NCBI GenBank assembly: GCA_937885015.1
Contig: CALAAS010000050.1
Location: 62,001 to 126,000, forward strand
DNA length: 64,000 nt
Reading direction: 5' to 3'
From: an uncultured Clostridium sp.
GTDB taxonomy: Bacteria > Bacillota > Clostridia > Lachnospirales > Lachnospiraceae
Made by a program: the position numbers and the translations under genes. This document shows, in pieces, positions 1 to 7,821 of the stretch. The notes below the pieces were generated by a model, which had not been told where the DNA came from, searched no databases, and saw only the letters and a program-made list of their open reading frames with translations. Within the stretch, counting starts at the first letter, position 1, and each line of letters opens with the position of its first letter.

Positions 1-2
1 TG

Positions 3-1001
3 GAGGCGGAGCATCTGAGGCTGGGATATGAGAAGGAACTTTTGGAGCTTTCTTTTTCGATCCGAAGGGGGCAGAAAATCGGACTGATTGGGCCAAATGG
101 TGCAGGAAAAACGACATTTTTAAAGACGATTGCCGGATTCTTGCCGCCCCTTGGCGGAGATTTTTCCATGGGGTCACAGATAACCATCGGTTATTTTGAT
201 CAGCACTCAGCAAAAGTGGAGTCGGAAAAAACAGTTCTGGAGCATTTTCATGATCTTTTTCCGGGGATGACGGAAAAAGAAGTTAGGAGTACGCTTGGTG
301 CATATCTGTTTGGAGGCCGGAAAGCGGCTGAGAAAGTCAGTGACCTTTCCGGTGGGGAAAAGGCGAGGCTGGTGCTGGCAGAGCTTTTGACCAGCCGTCC
401 TAATTTTCTGATTCTGGATGAACCTACAAACCATATGGATATTGCTGCAAAAGAGACGTTGGAATCGGCATTTCAGGCTTATACAGGGACAATACTTTTT
501 GTGTCTCACGACCGATATTTTATTCGTCAGGTTGCACAGTCAATTCTGATTTTTGAAGATCACAGTGCTTCTTATTATCCGTTTGGTTATGAACACTATC
601 TGGAGCGGGTAAACAGAGAGAAAGCAGGCAGCACCATAGCCGCGCAGGTTACAGCAGAGGATCAGGCTCTGATTGCCGGTCTGAAAGCCGTTCCCAAAGC
701 AGAGCGGCATCGGCTTCGGGAAATATCGACGGAAGATGCCTATCTGGACTGGAAATACCGTCTTTTTATGGAGCAGCTTATACCAGCGGAGGAACGGTAT
801 GCAGCTCGGGAGAAAGAGTGCCAGGAGTATCTGAAAGAGTGGCGCCAGTCGGAAGCGTATTGGAGAGGGCAGTGTGAAGGTGTCCTTGAAAGGCAGGAAG
901 AATATGAAAAGCTCTGCAGTCTTCGGGAAGATGCCTGGAGAGAATGGAATGAAATGTGTCTGGAATGGGGGGATGAGTGGATGGAGGAGTTTGTGGAATA
1001 G
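3..1001 (+). CDS. ABC-F family ATPase, C-terminal half (5' end outside window)
   Basis: This is the second nucleotide-binding domain and tail of an ABC-F protein, a soluble ATPase class that acts on the ribosome (translation factors or antibiotic-resistance proteins). The reading frame is open from base 3, so the gene starts upstream; a TTG at 42 is not a credible start. The sequence shows Walker A GPNGAGKT, the signature LSGGEKAR, Walker B LILDEPTNHMD, and the H-loop SHDR, in the usual order. After the ATPase domain there is a charged, Trp- and Glu-rich helical extension of about 130 residues, as in ABC-F C-terminal arms. Whether it is a housekeeping or a resistance type cannot be told without the interdomain linker, which is missing. 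Confidence 0.9.
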   Translation, partial: EAEHLRLGYEKELLELSFSIRRGQKIGLIGPNGAGKTTFLKTIAGFLPPLGGDFSMGSQITIGYFDQHSAKVESEKTVLEHFHDLFPGMTEKEVRSTLGAYLFGGRKAAEKVSDLSGGEKARLVLAELLTSRPNFLILDEPTNHMDIAAKETLESAFQAYTGTILFVSHDRYFIRQVAQSILIFEDHSASYYPFGYEHYLERVNREKAGSTIAAQVTAEDQALIAGLKAVPKAERHRLREISTEDAYLDWKYRLFMEQLIPAEERYAAREKECQEYLKEWRQSEAYWRGQCEGVLERQEEYEKLCSLREDAWREWNEMCLEWGDEWMEEFVE

Positions 1002-1043
1002 GAGAAAATAAGAAGGATAAGGAATCATAGAAATCAATACAGG

Positions 1044-1072
1044 TTGATTTTTCGCTTTTTTTCCCATATAAT
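1044..1072 (+). promoter_or_regulatory. Sigma-A-type promoter for the GntR/FCD gene
   Basis: TTGATT at 1044-1049 and a perfect TATAAT at 1067-1072 are separated by 17 bases. The start codon of the regulator lies 36 bases downstream. Confidence 0.6.
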
Positions 1073-1107
1073 GGTTTGGAATAATAAAGGAGAAGAGATC
1101 AGATAAA

Positions 1108-1866
1108 ATGGAAGAGTTCAATAATTCTAAGCTGAAAATTGAAGAATATGTGAGCTATTCTCTGGTAGATGTAGTAACGGATAAAATTCGAAGCAATATA
1201 TTCAGTGGTAAGTATCTTCCGGGAAAGAAACTGGTGGTCAGAGAGATATCGGAAGAACTTGGAGTCAGTCATACTCCAGTAAAGGATGCATTAAATCGAC
1301 TGGTTTCGGAAGGATGCGTGGTGGCTTCTCCGAGGCGCAGCATGATGGTAAAGGAATATTCCAATATCGAATTTATAGAAAATTATGAAATTCGTCTGAT
1401 GATCGAATTATATCATGCAGATGAGATTATTGCTTATGTTGAAACGGCACCGGAAATTGTTTCAAATATGGAAAAATACTGGTCAGTAATGGAAGATATG
1501 CTGAAAACAGGAGGAAATCTGTTAAATGCATCATGGTCTAATATTGAAACCAGATTTCATAGGGAGTATATGAAGGGATGCGGTAATAAACGGGTATATG
1601 ATACATACTGCCATTTGGATTCCAATAACCAGAGTTATCTTTTATATTTAAGTAATAATGGTCAGCCTCTCAGCCATGATTTTCTGACAATCAATAATGA
1701 AGAGCATAAGGCAATGATTGAGGCACTTCAGCACCAAAATTTATCACAGTTTTGTGAGACCGTATATTCGCATCTGATACGCTCCTGTGAATCTTATGTG
1801 ATTGATGAGAAATCAGAGAGACGGTTTGAGATGATGAAGAAAAACGCGGAGATTTTTTTTAAATAA
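1108..1866 (+). CDS. GntR/FadR-type transcriptional regulator (FCD domain)
   Basis: A 252-residue DNA-binding regulator. The N-terminal winged helix covers roughly residues 15-80, with the typical pattern LVVREISEELGVSHTPVKDA. An all-helical FCD ligand-binding domain follows (about 88-225), with the Arg and His residues expected for metal or carboxylate binding (FHREY near 150, HLIRSC near the end). FCD regulators usually bind organic acids or their breakdown products and control adjacent catabolic genes. Here the gene stands just ahead of, and in the same direction as, a TRAP/aldolase/kinase cluster but is separated from it by a terminator, so it is probably the local regulator of that cluster with its own promoter. 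Ligand unknown. Confidence 0.85.
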   Translation: MEEFNNSKLKIEEYVSYSLVDVVTDKIRSNIFSGKYLPGKKLVVREISEELGVSHTPVKDALNRLVSEGCVVASPRRSMMVKEYSNIEFIENYEIRLMIELYHADEIIAYVETAPEIVSNMEKYWSVMEDMLKTGGNLLNASWSNIETRFHREYMKGCGNKRVYDTYCHLDSNNQSYLLYLSNNGQPLSHDFLTINNEEHKAMIEALQHQNLSQFCETVYSHLIRSCESYVIDEKSERRFEMMKKNAEIFFK

Positions 1867-1872
1867 AAAAGG

Positions 1873-1930
1873 ACAATAAAATCAAAAGTTCTGCAAACGA
1901 AGAATTCGATGCAGGACTTTTTTATTGTGC
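1873..1930 (+). terminator. Intrinsic terminator, probably bidirectional
   Basis: A long inverted repeat: arm 1873-1895 pairs with arm 1910-1928 around AACGAAGAATTCGA. The core stem is AAGTTCTGCA/TGCAGGACTT with one wobble. The A-rich left flank and T-rich right flank would serve either strand. It separates the regulator from the TRAP operon. Confidence 0.7.
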
Positions 1931-2011
1931 AAAAAGACTATATAGTGTGGAAATTAAGTTGATGATTATGTTTAATATTTTAAATTTACCTAAAAATTTT
2001 TAAGATAAATA

Positions 2012-2040
2012 TTGACATGCAGAAGAAAAAGTGCTAATTT
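2012..2040 (+). promoter_or_regulatory. Candidate promoter of the TRAP operon
   Basis: A consensus TTGACA lies at 2012-2017. At 17 bases spacing there is only a weak -10, TAATTT (2035-2040). The rest of the 1931-2137 gap is A+T-rich, with a small GCAG/CTGC hairpin near 2096-2113. The operator of the upstream regulator could lie in the AT-rich stretch 1950-2010, but no clear palindrome was found. Confidence 0.45.
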
Positions 2041-2137
2041 TGAAGAACCAGTAAAGGCGCAGCAAAAGAACTGACAAGGCCTCTGTTTTTGGGGCGGCAG
2101 TTTATATGCTGCAGAACGTGAAAAGGAGAGAAAAGGT

Positions 2138-3217
2138 ATGAAGAAAAAAATGTTATCAATCACAATGGCAGCTGTTTTGGCAGTCAGCCTGACTGCATGT
2201 GGAGGAAACAGTTCAGAATCAGAGGCGAAGGCACCGGCAGAGTCTGCGGTTGAAAAGGGTGCGGAAGGAGAAGAAACCGAAGCGGCCAAGGCACCGGCGA
2301 AAGGAACATATACATTAAATATTGGTTCTGCATTAAGTGCGACGCATCCGACTTCCATTGCATTCCAGAGCTTCAAGGAGGCTGTGGAAGAAAAAACAAA
2401 CGGTGAATTGGTTGTAAATATTTATACAGATTCTGCACTGGGAAGCGAGTCGGATCTTTTGGAGCAGGTTACTTCCGGTACCGTGGAAGGAATGCTGCAG
2501 GGAGGCGCCGCAAACTGGGAGCCATATAACGCAGAAGTAAATGTAGCATTGTTACCATTCCTGTTTACTTCTCTGGATAATGCCCGCGCTGCATGGGGCG
2601 GTCAGTTTGGACAGGAATTCTGTGAAAAACTTCTGGAGCCGACAGGCGTAACGATTCTTTCTGTCTGGGAACAGGGATATCGTCATATGACAAATAATAC
2701 GAAACCCATTGTTGAGCCGTCGGATGTATCCGGAATCAAATTCAGAACCAATGAAAACAGCATGAAAGTTGCCATGTATGAAGCGGCAGGCGGTTCTGCA
2801 GTAATTATGTCCTTCTCGGATGTCTATACGGGATTGCAGAATAAGACGATTGATGGCCAGGAAAATCCCCTTGCAACTATTTACACCTCTTCATTACAGG
2901 ATGTTCAGAAATATCTTTCTTTGACAGGCCATATGTATGATGCGGCTCCTTTGGCAGTCAATACGGCATGGTTTGAGTCTCTTCCGGAAGAGTATCAGAC
3001 AATTTTGAAGGAAGAAGCGGTAAATGCCAGAGAGATCGTTCTCGAAGAAAACGATGAGAATAAATATCTGGAGCTGTTAAAAGAAGCAGGAATGGAAGTT
3101 AATGATGTGAATAAAGAAGCATTCCAGGAAGCAATGAAACCGGTATGGGATAAATATGCGGCAGACTTTGAGAACGGCCAGTACTGGATTGACCTTGCTA
3201 CGTCTTTTAACAAATAA
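2138..3217 (+). CDS. dctP: TRAP transporter solute-binding lipoprotein (DctP family)
   Basis: The periplasmic-type binding component of a TRAP transporter, anchored to the outer face of the membrane as a lipoprotein. The lipobox LTAC places the lipidated Cys at residue 21, followed by a low-complexity Ser/Ala/Glu linker to about residue 50. The mature part (359 residues in all) has the DctP pattern, including GIKFRTNEN, whose Arg normally clamps the carboxylate of the substrate, and the DGQENPLATI segment. Start chosen by the strong AAGGAGAG site. It is first in an operon with dctQ, dctM, an aldolase and a sugar kinase, so the substrate is likely a sugar acid, polyol acid or similar carboxylated carbohydrate. 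Confidence 0.9.
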   Translation: MKKKMLSITMAAVLAVSLTACGGNSSESEAKAPAESAVEKGAEGEETEAAKAPAKGTYTLNIGSALSATHPTSIAFQSFKEAVEEKTNGELVVNIYTDSALGSESDLLEQVTSGTVEGMLQGGAANWEPYNAEVNVALLPFLFTSLDNARAAWGGQFGQEFCEKLLEPTGVTILSVWEQGYRHMTNNTKPIVEPSDVSGIKFRTNENSMKVAMYEAAGGSAVIMSFSDVYTGLQNKTIDGQENPLATIYTSSLQDVQKYLSLTGHMYDAAPLAVNTAWFESLPEEYQTILKEEAVNAREIVLEENDENKYLELLKEAGMEVNDVNKEAFQEAMKPVWDKYAADFENGQYWIDLATSFNK

Positions 3218-3251
3218 AAATAAGGTTTGCAGCTGATTTAGGAGGAACGAC

Positions 3252-3761
3252 ATGATTATTAAGGCGACCAATAAAATTAAATTTGCGCTGCGTTGTCTCA
3301 GCTGTGTGACAATATGTACATTGGTTATTATAACAGCGATTCAAGTTGTAATGAGATATGCATTTCATCAGTCTCTGACCTGGGTTGAGGAACTGGGCGG
3401 AATTGCCATGATTTATATTACTTACTGTGGAGCAGCAATGGCTACTATCAATAATAGCAATACAAGAATTGACTTTTTTATTAAGAAACTTCCGAGACCG
3501 GTTTATCAGGGATTTGAGGTTCTGGATGACTGTATCTGTATTGGATTTTTAATGGTATTAAGCCGCCTGTCCTGGAAACTGATCGGTAGTAATATCCGTA
3601 CTCTGTCAACGGCAATGAAGCTTCCGCTGGCTGTGAATTATGCAGGTGTGTTGATTGGTTGCCTGCTGATGATTGCGTTTTATCTGATTCATCTGTATAT
3701 GGATATTCAAAAATGCAGAGGTGTTGATATGTCTGAGATAGAGGAGGCGCTGAATCAATAA
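3252..3761 (+). CDS. dctQ: TRAP transporter small permease (DctQ family)
   Basis: A 169-residue integral membrane protein with about four hydrophobic helices (near 14-33, 47-67, 93-110 and 130-150). It carries the typical small-subunit segment RYAFHQSLTWVEELGGIAMIY, here split only by variation. In TRAP systems DctQ pairs with DctM to make the sodium-coupled channel. SD AGGAGG is nine bases upstream of ATG. Its TAA stop shares one base with the ATG of dctM, which signals translational coupling. Confidence 0.88.
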   Translation: MIIKATNKIKFALRCLSCVTICTLVIITAIQVVMRYAFHQSLTWVEELGGIAMIYITYCGAAMATINNSNTRIDFFIKKLPRPVYQGFEVLDDCICIGFLMVLSRLSWKLIGSNIRTLSTAMKLPLAVNYAGVLIGCLLMIAFYLIHLYMDIQKCRGVDMSEIEEALNQ

Positions 3762-5047
3762 TGAATACTTCGCTTGTTATTTTGTTTGCAACACTGGCTG
3801 TATGCCTGGTTATTGGAATTCCGGTAGCGTATTCGATCGGGATCAGCTGTATGGCACTTCTGCTTTTTGAGGGATATCCGCCGCTGGACATTATTGTTCA
3901 GCGGGCAACGAGCGGTGCCAAGTCTTTTAGCATGATGGCAATGCCCATGTTTATATTTGCCGGATCGCTGATGGTTTATGGCAGTACGCCGAGGCTTATG
4001 CGTTTTGCTAATATGATGCTGCGGAGACTTCCGGGCGGCCTTGGAACGACGGCTCTGGCTGCCTGCGGTTTCTTTGGCGCGGTATCTGGATCCGGTGTTG
4101 CCAGTGCGGCAACCATTGGAAAGATTATTGGACCGGAAATGCTGAAACAAGGCTACCCAAGAGGACTTACAGTGGGACTGATTGCTGCCGGAGGAACAAT
4201 GGCCTGCATTATTCCGCCCAGCATCGTCATGGTGGTATATTCCTCCTGTTCTGGAGCTTCGGTGGGAGATATGTTTTTGGCCGGTTTTGTTCCTGGACTT
4301 TTATGTATTCTTTTTCTGATTTTTTTGAATACATTTTTCGCAGCACGCCGAGGGCGTGAGGAAGTCGATCAGAAAGAGTATACCGCGCAGGAAAGACTGA
4401 AAATTACCTTTGATGCGATTCTCCCGCTGTTAATGCCGGTGTTTATTCTGGGAAGCGTATTTGGAGGTATCTGTACGGCAACGGAAGCATCTGTTGTGGC
4501 AACGATTTATGCTTTTATTCTTGCAGTCTTTGTTTATAAAGAACTGACGTTAAAAGATTTTTATAAGGTGGCCGCAGAGAGTGTTGTAACGACAGGATGC
4601 ATTATGCTGATTATGTCTCTGGCAACTCCCTTTGGCTGGATTATGTCGATTCAGAATGTACCGACACTGTTTGCTAACTGGCTGCTCTCGATTACTTCAA
4701 GTAAGTTCCTGATTTTGGCTTTGATGTTTTTACTGTTGATGTTTTTGGGAACCTTCATGGAGACGGTATGTATCATTATTCTGGTAACGCCGATTCTTCT
4801 TCCAATTGCTTCGGCTCTGGGAATTGGAACTGTACATTTTGGTGTGGCGATGCTGATGGCGTTAATGGTCGGCTCTCTGACACCGCCGCTTTCCGTAAAT
4901 CTGTTTACATCCTGTCGCGTGTTGAATGTGCGATATGATGAGGCATTTCCGGATACCTTATGGGTTATTCTGGTTATGGCGCTTTGTGCGGGGCTGACAT
5001 TTGCATTTCCGCAGATTACAGAAACAATTCCTGCATTTTTTAAGTAA
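3761..5047 (+). CDS. dctM: TRAP transporter large permease (DctM family)
   Basis: A 428-residue membrane protein of about 12 hydrophobic segments, full length for DctM. Family hallmarks are present: the motif FFGAVSGSGVASAATIG near residue 105, GGTMACIIPPSIVMVVY near 145, and GSLTPPLSVNLF near 370. It is the transport subunit that moves the substrate with sodium. It overlaps dctQ by one base and is followed 12 bases later by the aldolase, so transport and catabolism are one transcription unit. Confidence 0.92.
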   Translation: MNTSLVILFATLAVCLVIGIPVAYSIGISCMALLLFEGYPPLDIIVQRATSGAKSFSMMAMPMFIFAGSLMVYGSTPRLMRFANMMLRRLPGGLGTTALAACGFFGAVSGSGVASAATIGKIIGPEMLKQGYPRGLTVGLIAAGGTMACIIPPSIVMVVYSSCSGASVGDMFLAGFVPGLLCILFLIFLNTFFAARRGREEVDQKEYTAQERLKITFDAILPLLMPVFILGSVFGGICTATEASVVATIYAFILAVFVYKELTLKDFYKVAAESVVTTGCIMLIMSLATPFGWIMSIQNVPTLFANWLLSITSSKFLILALMFLLLMFLGTFMETVCIIILVTPILLPIASALGIGTVHFGVAMLMALMVGSLTPPLSVNLFTSCRVLNVRYDEAFPDTLWVILVMALCAGLTFAFPQITETIPAFFK

Positions 5048-5059
5048 AAGGAGACGGAT

Positions 5060-5695
5060 ATGGAAATCATGAATACCGGTTTGGAAGACCTGGTGCGCAT
5101 CGCGCACCAGGCATACGAGAGGCGGTTTACCAGTGGGAGCGGCGGTAATCTGAGTATTCGATGTGGAGATGGGTTTTACATTTCCGGAACGGGGACATAT
5201 CTCGGAAGCCTTGGGGAAGAAGACTTTACATATATGGATTTTGAAGGCAATGTACTAAAAGGGAAAAAACCATCCAAAGAAGCTATCATGCATCTGGAAT
5301 GTTATCGGAGGAGAGCAGATATCAAGAGTGTTATTCATCTGCATCCGGTTCATTCGATTGCAGTTACGTGCCGGAAAAATCTGAATTATTCCTGTGGAAT
5401 ACCGGTTTATACTCCGGGATATGCGTTAAGAGTAAATCAGATTCCCGTAATTCCGTATCTGAAGCCAGGGAGTGTGGAATTGGCCATGGCGGTGGCAGAT
5501 GGCATTCAGAACAGGAACAGTCTTCTTTTACAGAATCACGGTATTCTGGTTGTGGGGCAAAGTCCTCAGGAGGCATTTGGAATCGCAGAGGAGATCGAGG
5601 AAAATGCACAGATTGCCCTGCTTCTCAAGGAAGAGGGTGTTCCAATGAGCAGGGAGCAGATCGATAATATGTTTGAATCCGGAGGAAAGGCATGA
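5060..5695 (+). CDS. Class II aldolase / FucA-AraD family protein
   Basis: A zinc-dependent aldolase or epimerase of the L-fuculose-phosphate aldolase/ribulose-phosphate epimerase family, 211 residues, the normal size. Visible elements: phosphate-binding SGSGGN (25-30), catalytic Glu74 in PSKEA, the zinc ligands of HLHP (His93, His95) and QNHG (His160). The gene sits between a TRAP permease and an FGGY kinase. The likely order is import, phosphorylation by the kinase, then cleavage to a three-carbon or two-carbon product plus DHAP. The ATGA overlap with the next gene shows coupling. The exact substrate cannot be read from the sequence. Confidence 0.88.
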   Translation: MEIMNTGLEDLVRIAHQAYERRFTSGSGGNLSIRCGDGFYISGTGTYLGSLGEEDFTYMDFEGNVLKGKKPSKEAIMHLECYRRRADIKSVIHLHPVHSIAVTCRKNLNYSCGIPVYTPGYALRVNQIPVIPYLKPGSVELAMAVADGIQNRNSLLLQNHGILVVGQSPQEAFGIAEEIEENAQIALLLKEEGVPMSREQIDNMFESGGKA

Positions 5696-7209
5696 GAGAA
5701 AAGGACTTAATCTTGGGTATTGACGTCGGTACGACGGGAACAAAATGTACCCTGTATGATTTCTCCGGGAGGAAGGTGGCCACCACTTACCGGGAGTATA
5801 CGATGCTGCATCCGCAGAACAATTGGACCGAACAGGATCCGGAACGGTGGTGGTCCGCAGTTTGCGGCAACCTGAGGGAAATGATTGACAACCAGGGAAT
5901 TGACAGCAGTCGGATTGCGGTAATTGGTCCAAGCAGTACCAATGCAATTGTATTGGTGGATGAGCAGGGAAATCCTGTTTATAATGCGATTGGTCTTCAT
6001 GATCAGAGAAGTGGAAAACAGGTGCAATGGCTGAAGGAAAAGGTTGGGGAAGAGCGGATTCGGCGGTCGGCCGGGAACCGGATTGCCAATGGTTCCTTCA
6101 GTCTTCCTAATATCCGCTGGTTGGTGGAGGAACGGCCGGAACTTGTGGAAAAAGCGTATAAACTTCTGGTTCCATGTGGATACATTGTTCAGAAGCTGAC
6201 GGGAGAATTTTCCATGAATCGTTCTCGTATGAGTCTGACATTGATGTCTAATATTCATACGGGCAAATGGGAAACAGAAATTGCGGAAAAAGTTGGGCTG
6301 CCGCTTCGCCTGTTGCCGAGACCTTATGATTCTACTGAAATTGTTGGTACGATTACACCGCAGGCAGCAGAGCTTACAGGACTTATGCCTGGAACACCTG
6401 TAACGGCTGGAGTTATTGATACGGTAGCGGCCACGATTGGGGCTGGAGCAGTGGAAAATGGTGATTTTGCACTGACAATCGGGAGCAGCGGACGTCTGTG
6501 CTGTATTTCTGATCAGCCATTTGGGGATTTGCGCCTTCTTAATATTTATGGAGCATTTGAGCGGCAGTACATTATTGTACAGTCTACAAATAACGCCGGA
6601 GTTTCTTTGCGATGGTTCCGTGATACCTTTGGGAAGGCCGTGGCAGAAGAAGCGGCTCTGGCTGGAGAGGGCATTTATTCGTATTTTAGCAGCTTGGCAG
6701 AAAAAGCTCCGGTTGGCGCCAACGGCCTGATCTGGCTTCCTTATCTGGCAGGCGAGCAAAGTCCGATCTGGAATCCGAATGCAAGAGGGACATTTTTTGG
6801 AGCAGGTTTGGAGTCTGATTATGGTACATTTGTCCGCGCAATCATGGAAGGGGTTGCCTTTTCACAGAGGGATTGCATGGATGTTGTACTTTCAGAGTCT
6901 GCAAAACCGGAAATTATTCCTCTGGGAGGCGGAGCGGCCAACAGTCCGGTTTGGTGCCAGATTTTTGCAGACGTTCTGAATGTTCCGATCAGCAGTCTGG
7001 TTTCCAATGAAACGGAAACGTTGGGAGATATGATTATTGCGGCACAGGCTGTGGGAATCAAAGAGGTTTCTATTGATTTTGGAAAGAAAATGGCAAAATC
7101 AGGCCATGTGTTTTATCCGAAGAAAGAAAATGTGGAGATTTATAACCACCAGTTTGAAAAATACAAAAATTTGTATCAGGCTGTAAAGCCATTATTTGAG
7201 ATGCAGTGA
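5692..7209 (+). CDS. FGGY-family carbohydrate kinase
   Basis: A 505-residue kinase with the two actin-like ATPase domains of the FGGY family. The N-terminal phosphate loop DVGTTGTK is at about 11-18, the first FGGY signature region is around PSSTNAIVLVD, and the C-terminal LGGGAANSPVWCQIFADV near 405 matches the second signature. General features resemble xylulokinase/gluconokinase-like enzymes. It overlaps the aldolase gene by four bases. It probably phosphorylates the imported sugar or sugar acid before aldol cleavage. Gluconate, pentuloses or an uncommon sugar acid are all possible. Confidence 0.85.
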   Translation: MREKDLILGIDVGTTGTKCTLYDFSGRKVATTYREYTMLHPQNNWTEQDPERWWSAVCGNLREMIDNQGIDSSRIAVIGPSSTNAIVLVDEQGNPVYNAIGLHDQRSGKQVQWLKEKVGEERIRRSAGNRIANGSFSLPNIRWLVEERPELVEKAYKLLVPCGYIVQKLTGEFSMNRSRMSLTLMSNIHTGKWETEIAEKVGLPLRLLPRPYDSTEIVGTITPQAAELTGLMPGTPVTAGVIDTVAATIGAGAVENGDFALTIGSSGRLCCISDQPFGDLRLLNIYGAFERQYIIVQSTNNAGVSLRWFRDTFGKAVAEEAALAGEGIYSYFSSLAEKAPVGANGLIWLPYLAGEQSPIWNPNARGTFFGAGLESDYGTFVRAIMEGVAFSQRDCMDVVLSESAKPEIIPLGGGAANSPVWCQIFADVLNVPISSLVSNETETLGDMIIAAQAVGIKEVSIDFGKKMAKSGHVFYPKKENVEIYNHQFEKYKNLYQAVKPLFEMQ

Positions 7210-7271
7210 TTGGGAGTCGGACCATAAAGTTGTCAAAATTTTATGGATTGTGTGGAAAAAGCTAAATAGGC

Positions 7272-7300
7272 TTGCGCTTATGTGGAAAATGAATTATAAT
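7272..7300 (+). promoter_or_regulatory. Promoter of the tRNA-Arg gene
   Basis: TTGCGC (7272-7277) and a perfect TATAAT (7295-7300) with 17-base spacing, 22 bases before the tRNA. Upstream, CCATAA/TTATGG (about 7223-7246) may be a weak end signal for the kinase operon. Confidence 0.6.
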
Positions 7301-7322
7301 CATTATCGAGTTTGTGATTCAG

Positions 7323-7399
7323 GTCTCTGTAGCTCAGTAGGATAGAGCGTTCGCCTCCTAAGCGAAAGGCCGCTGGTTCGACTCCAGTCAGGGACACCA
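7323..7399 (+). tRNA. tRNA-Arg (anticodon CCT)
   Basis: A full 77-base cloverleaf: acceptor GTCTCTG/CAGGGAC with one wobble, D arm GCTC/GAGC, anticodon stem TTCGC/GCGAA around loop CTCCTAA, variable loop of five, T arm GCTGG/CCAGT with loop TTCGACT, discriminator A and an encoded CCA. Anticodon CCT (7357-7359) reads the Arg codon AGG. It stands alone with its own promoter and terminator. No integrase or duplicated 3' end is seen nearby. Confidence 0.95.
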
Positions 7400-7408
7400 G
7401 ATTATTAT

Positions 7409-7443
7409 CGCGGAAGATTTCAATGGAATCTTCCGCGTTTTTT
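7409..7443 (+). terminator. Intrinsic terminator after tRNA-Arg
   Basis: A perfect 11-base stem CGCGGAAGATT/AATCTTCCGCG with a seven-base loop, followed by seven T residues. Confidence 0.93.
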
Positions 7444-7489
7444 GTGTACGGAAAACGGAGCCGTACTGGATCGTACAAAAACCCCTGTT

Positions 7490-7780
7490 TCATATCGTCC
7501 CAGATATGGATTTCTTCCGAACCGCTGGAAATATGCGGCAGATGTACGGGAAGCAGATAGCAATTACAGCTCCGATCACGTCCACCAGCATAATGGGGGC
7601 AATGGAAAAAGCAGACATTATTCCGGCTGCCAGGGCAGGCCCTACATGGTGGAAATGGAACCGGATCCTTCCAGAGGAAAAAAATAAGGCCCAGCAGGGG
7701 GCTGGAGATGGCTCCTAGGCCGTCGGCGGCGAACATGACGGCTTTTCTGCCGTTTCGGTTGGAATCTTTTTTTCGGAATG
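7490..7780 (-). pseudogene. Remnant of an MFS efflux transporter
   Basis: On the minus strand, two pieces of a major-facilitator protein can be read in two frames. The first (about 7780-7650) reads GRKAVMFAADGLGAISS then PLLGLIFFLW, like the third helix region of drug-efflux MFS proteins. The second, one base out of frame (about 7670-7490), reads GPALAAGIMSAFSIAPIML then VDVIGAVIAI, like the helix-6 region. The intervening helices are missing and the second piece ends in a stop, so the gene carries both a deletion and a frameshift. The rest of the protein is absent, and no promoter or ribosome site is evident. Confidence 0.6.
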
Positions 7781-7821
7781 GTAAAATAGGGATAATAAGG
7801 GAGATTCAGGGAGGGGACTTA

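Noticed and set aside
42..1001. ABC-F gene starting at TTG 42
   Set aside because: The open frame and homology continue to the left edge, so the true start is outside the window.
7323..7443. tRNA-associated integration site
   Set aside because: No integrase, no second copy of the tRNA 3' end and no phage gene are visible in the window.
7708..7821. N-terminal extension of recD2
   Set aside because: It runs antisense through the MFS remnant, and homology plus a ribosome site begin at 7822.
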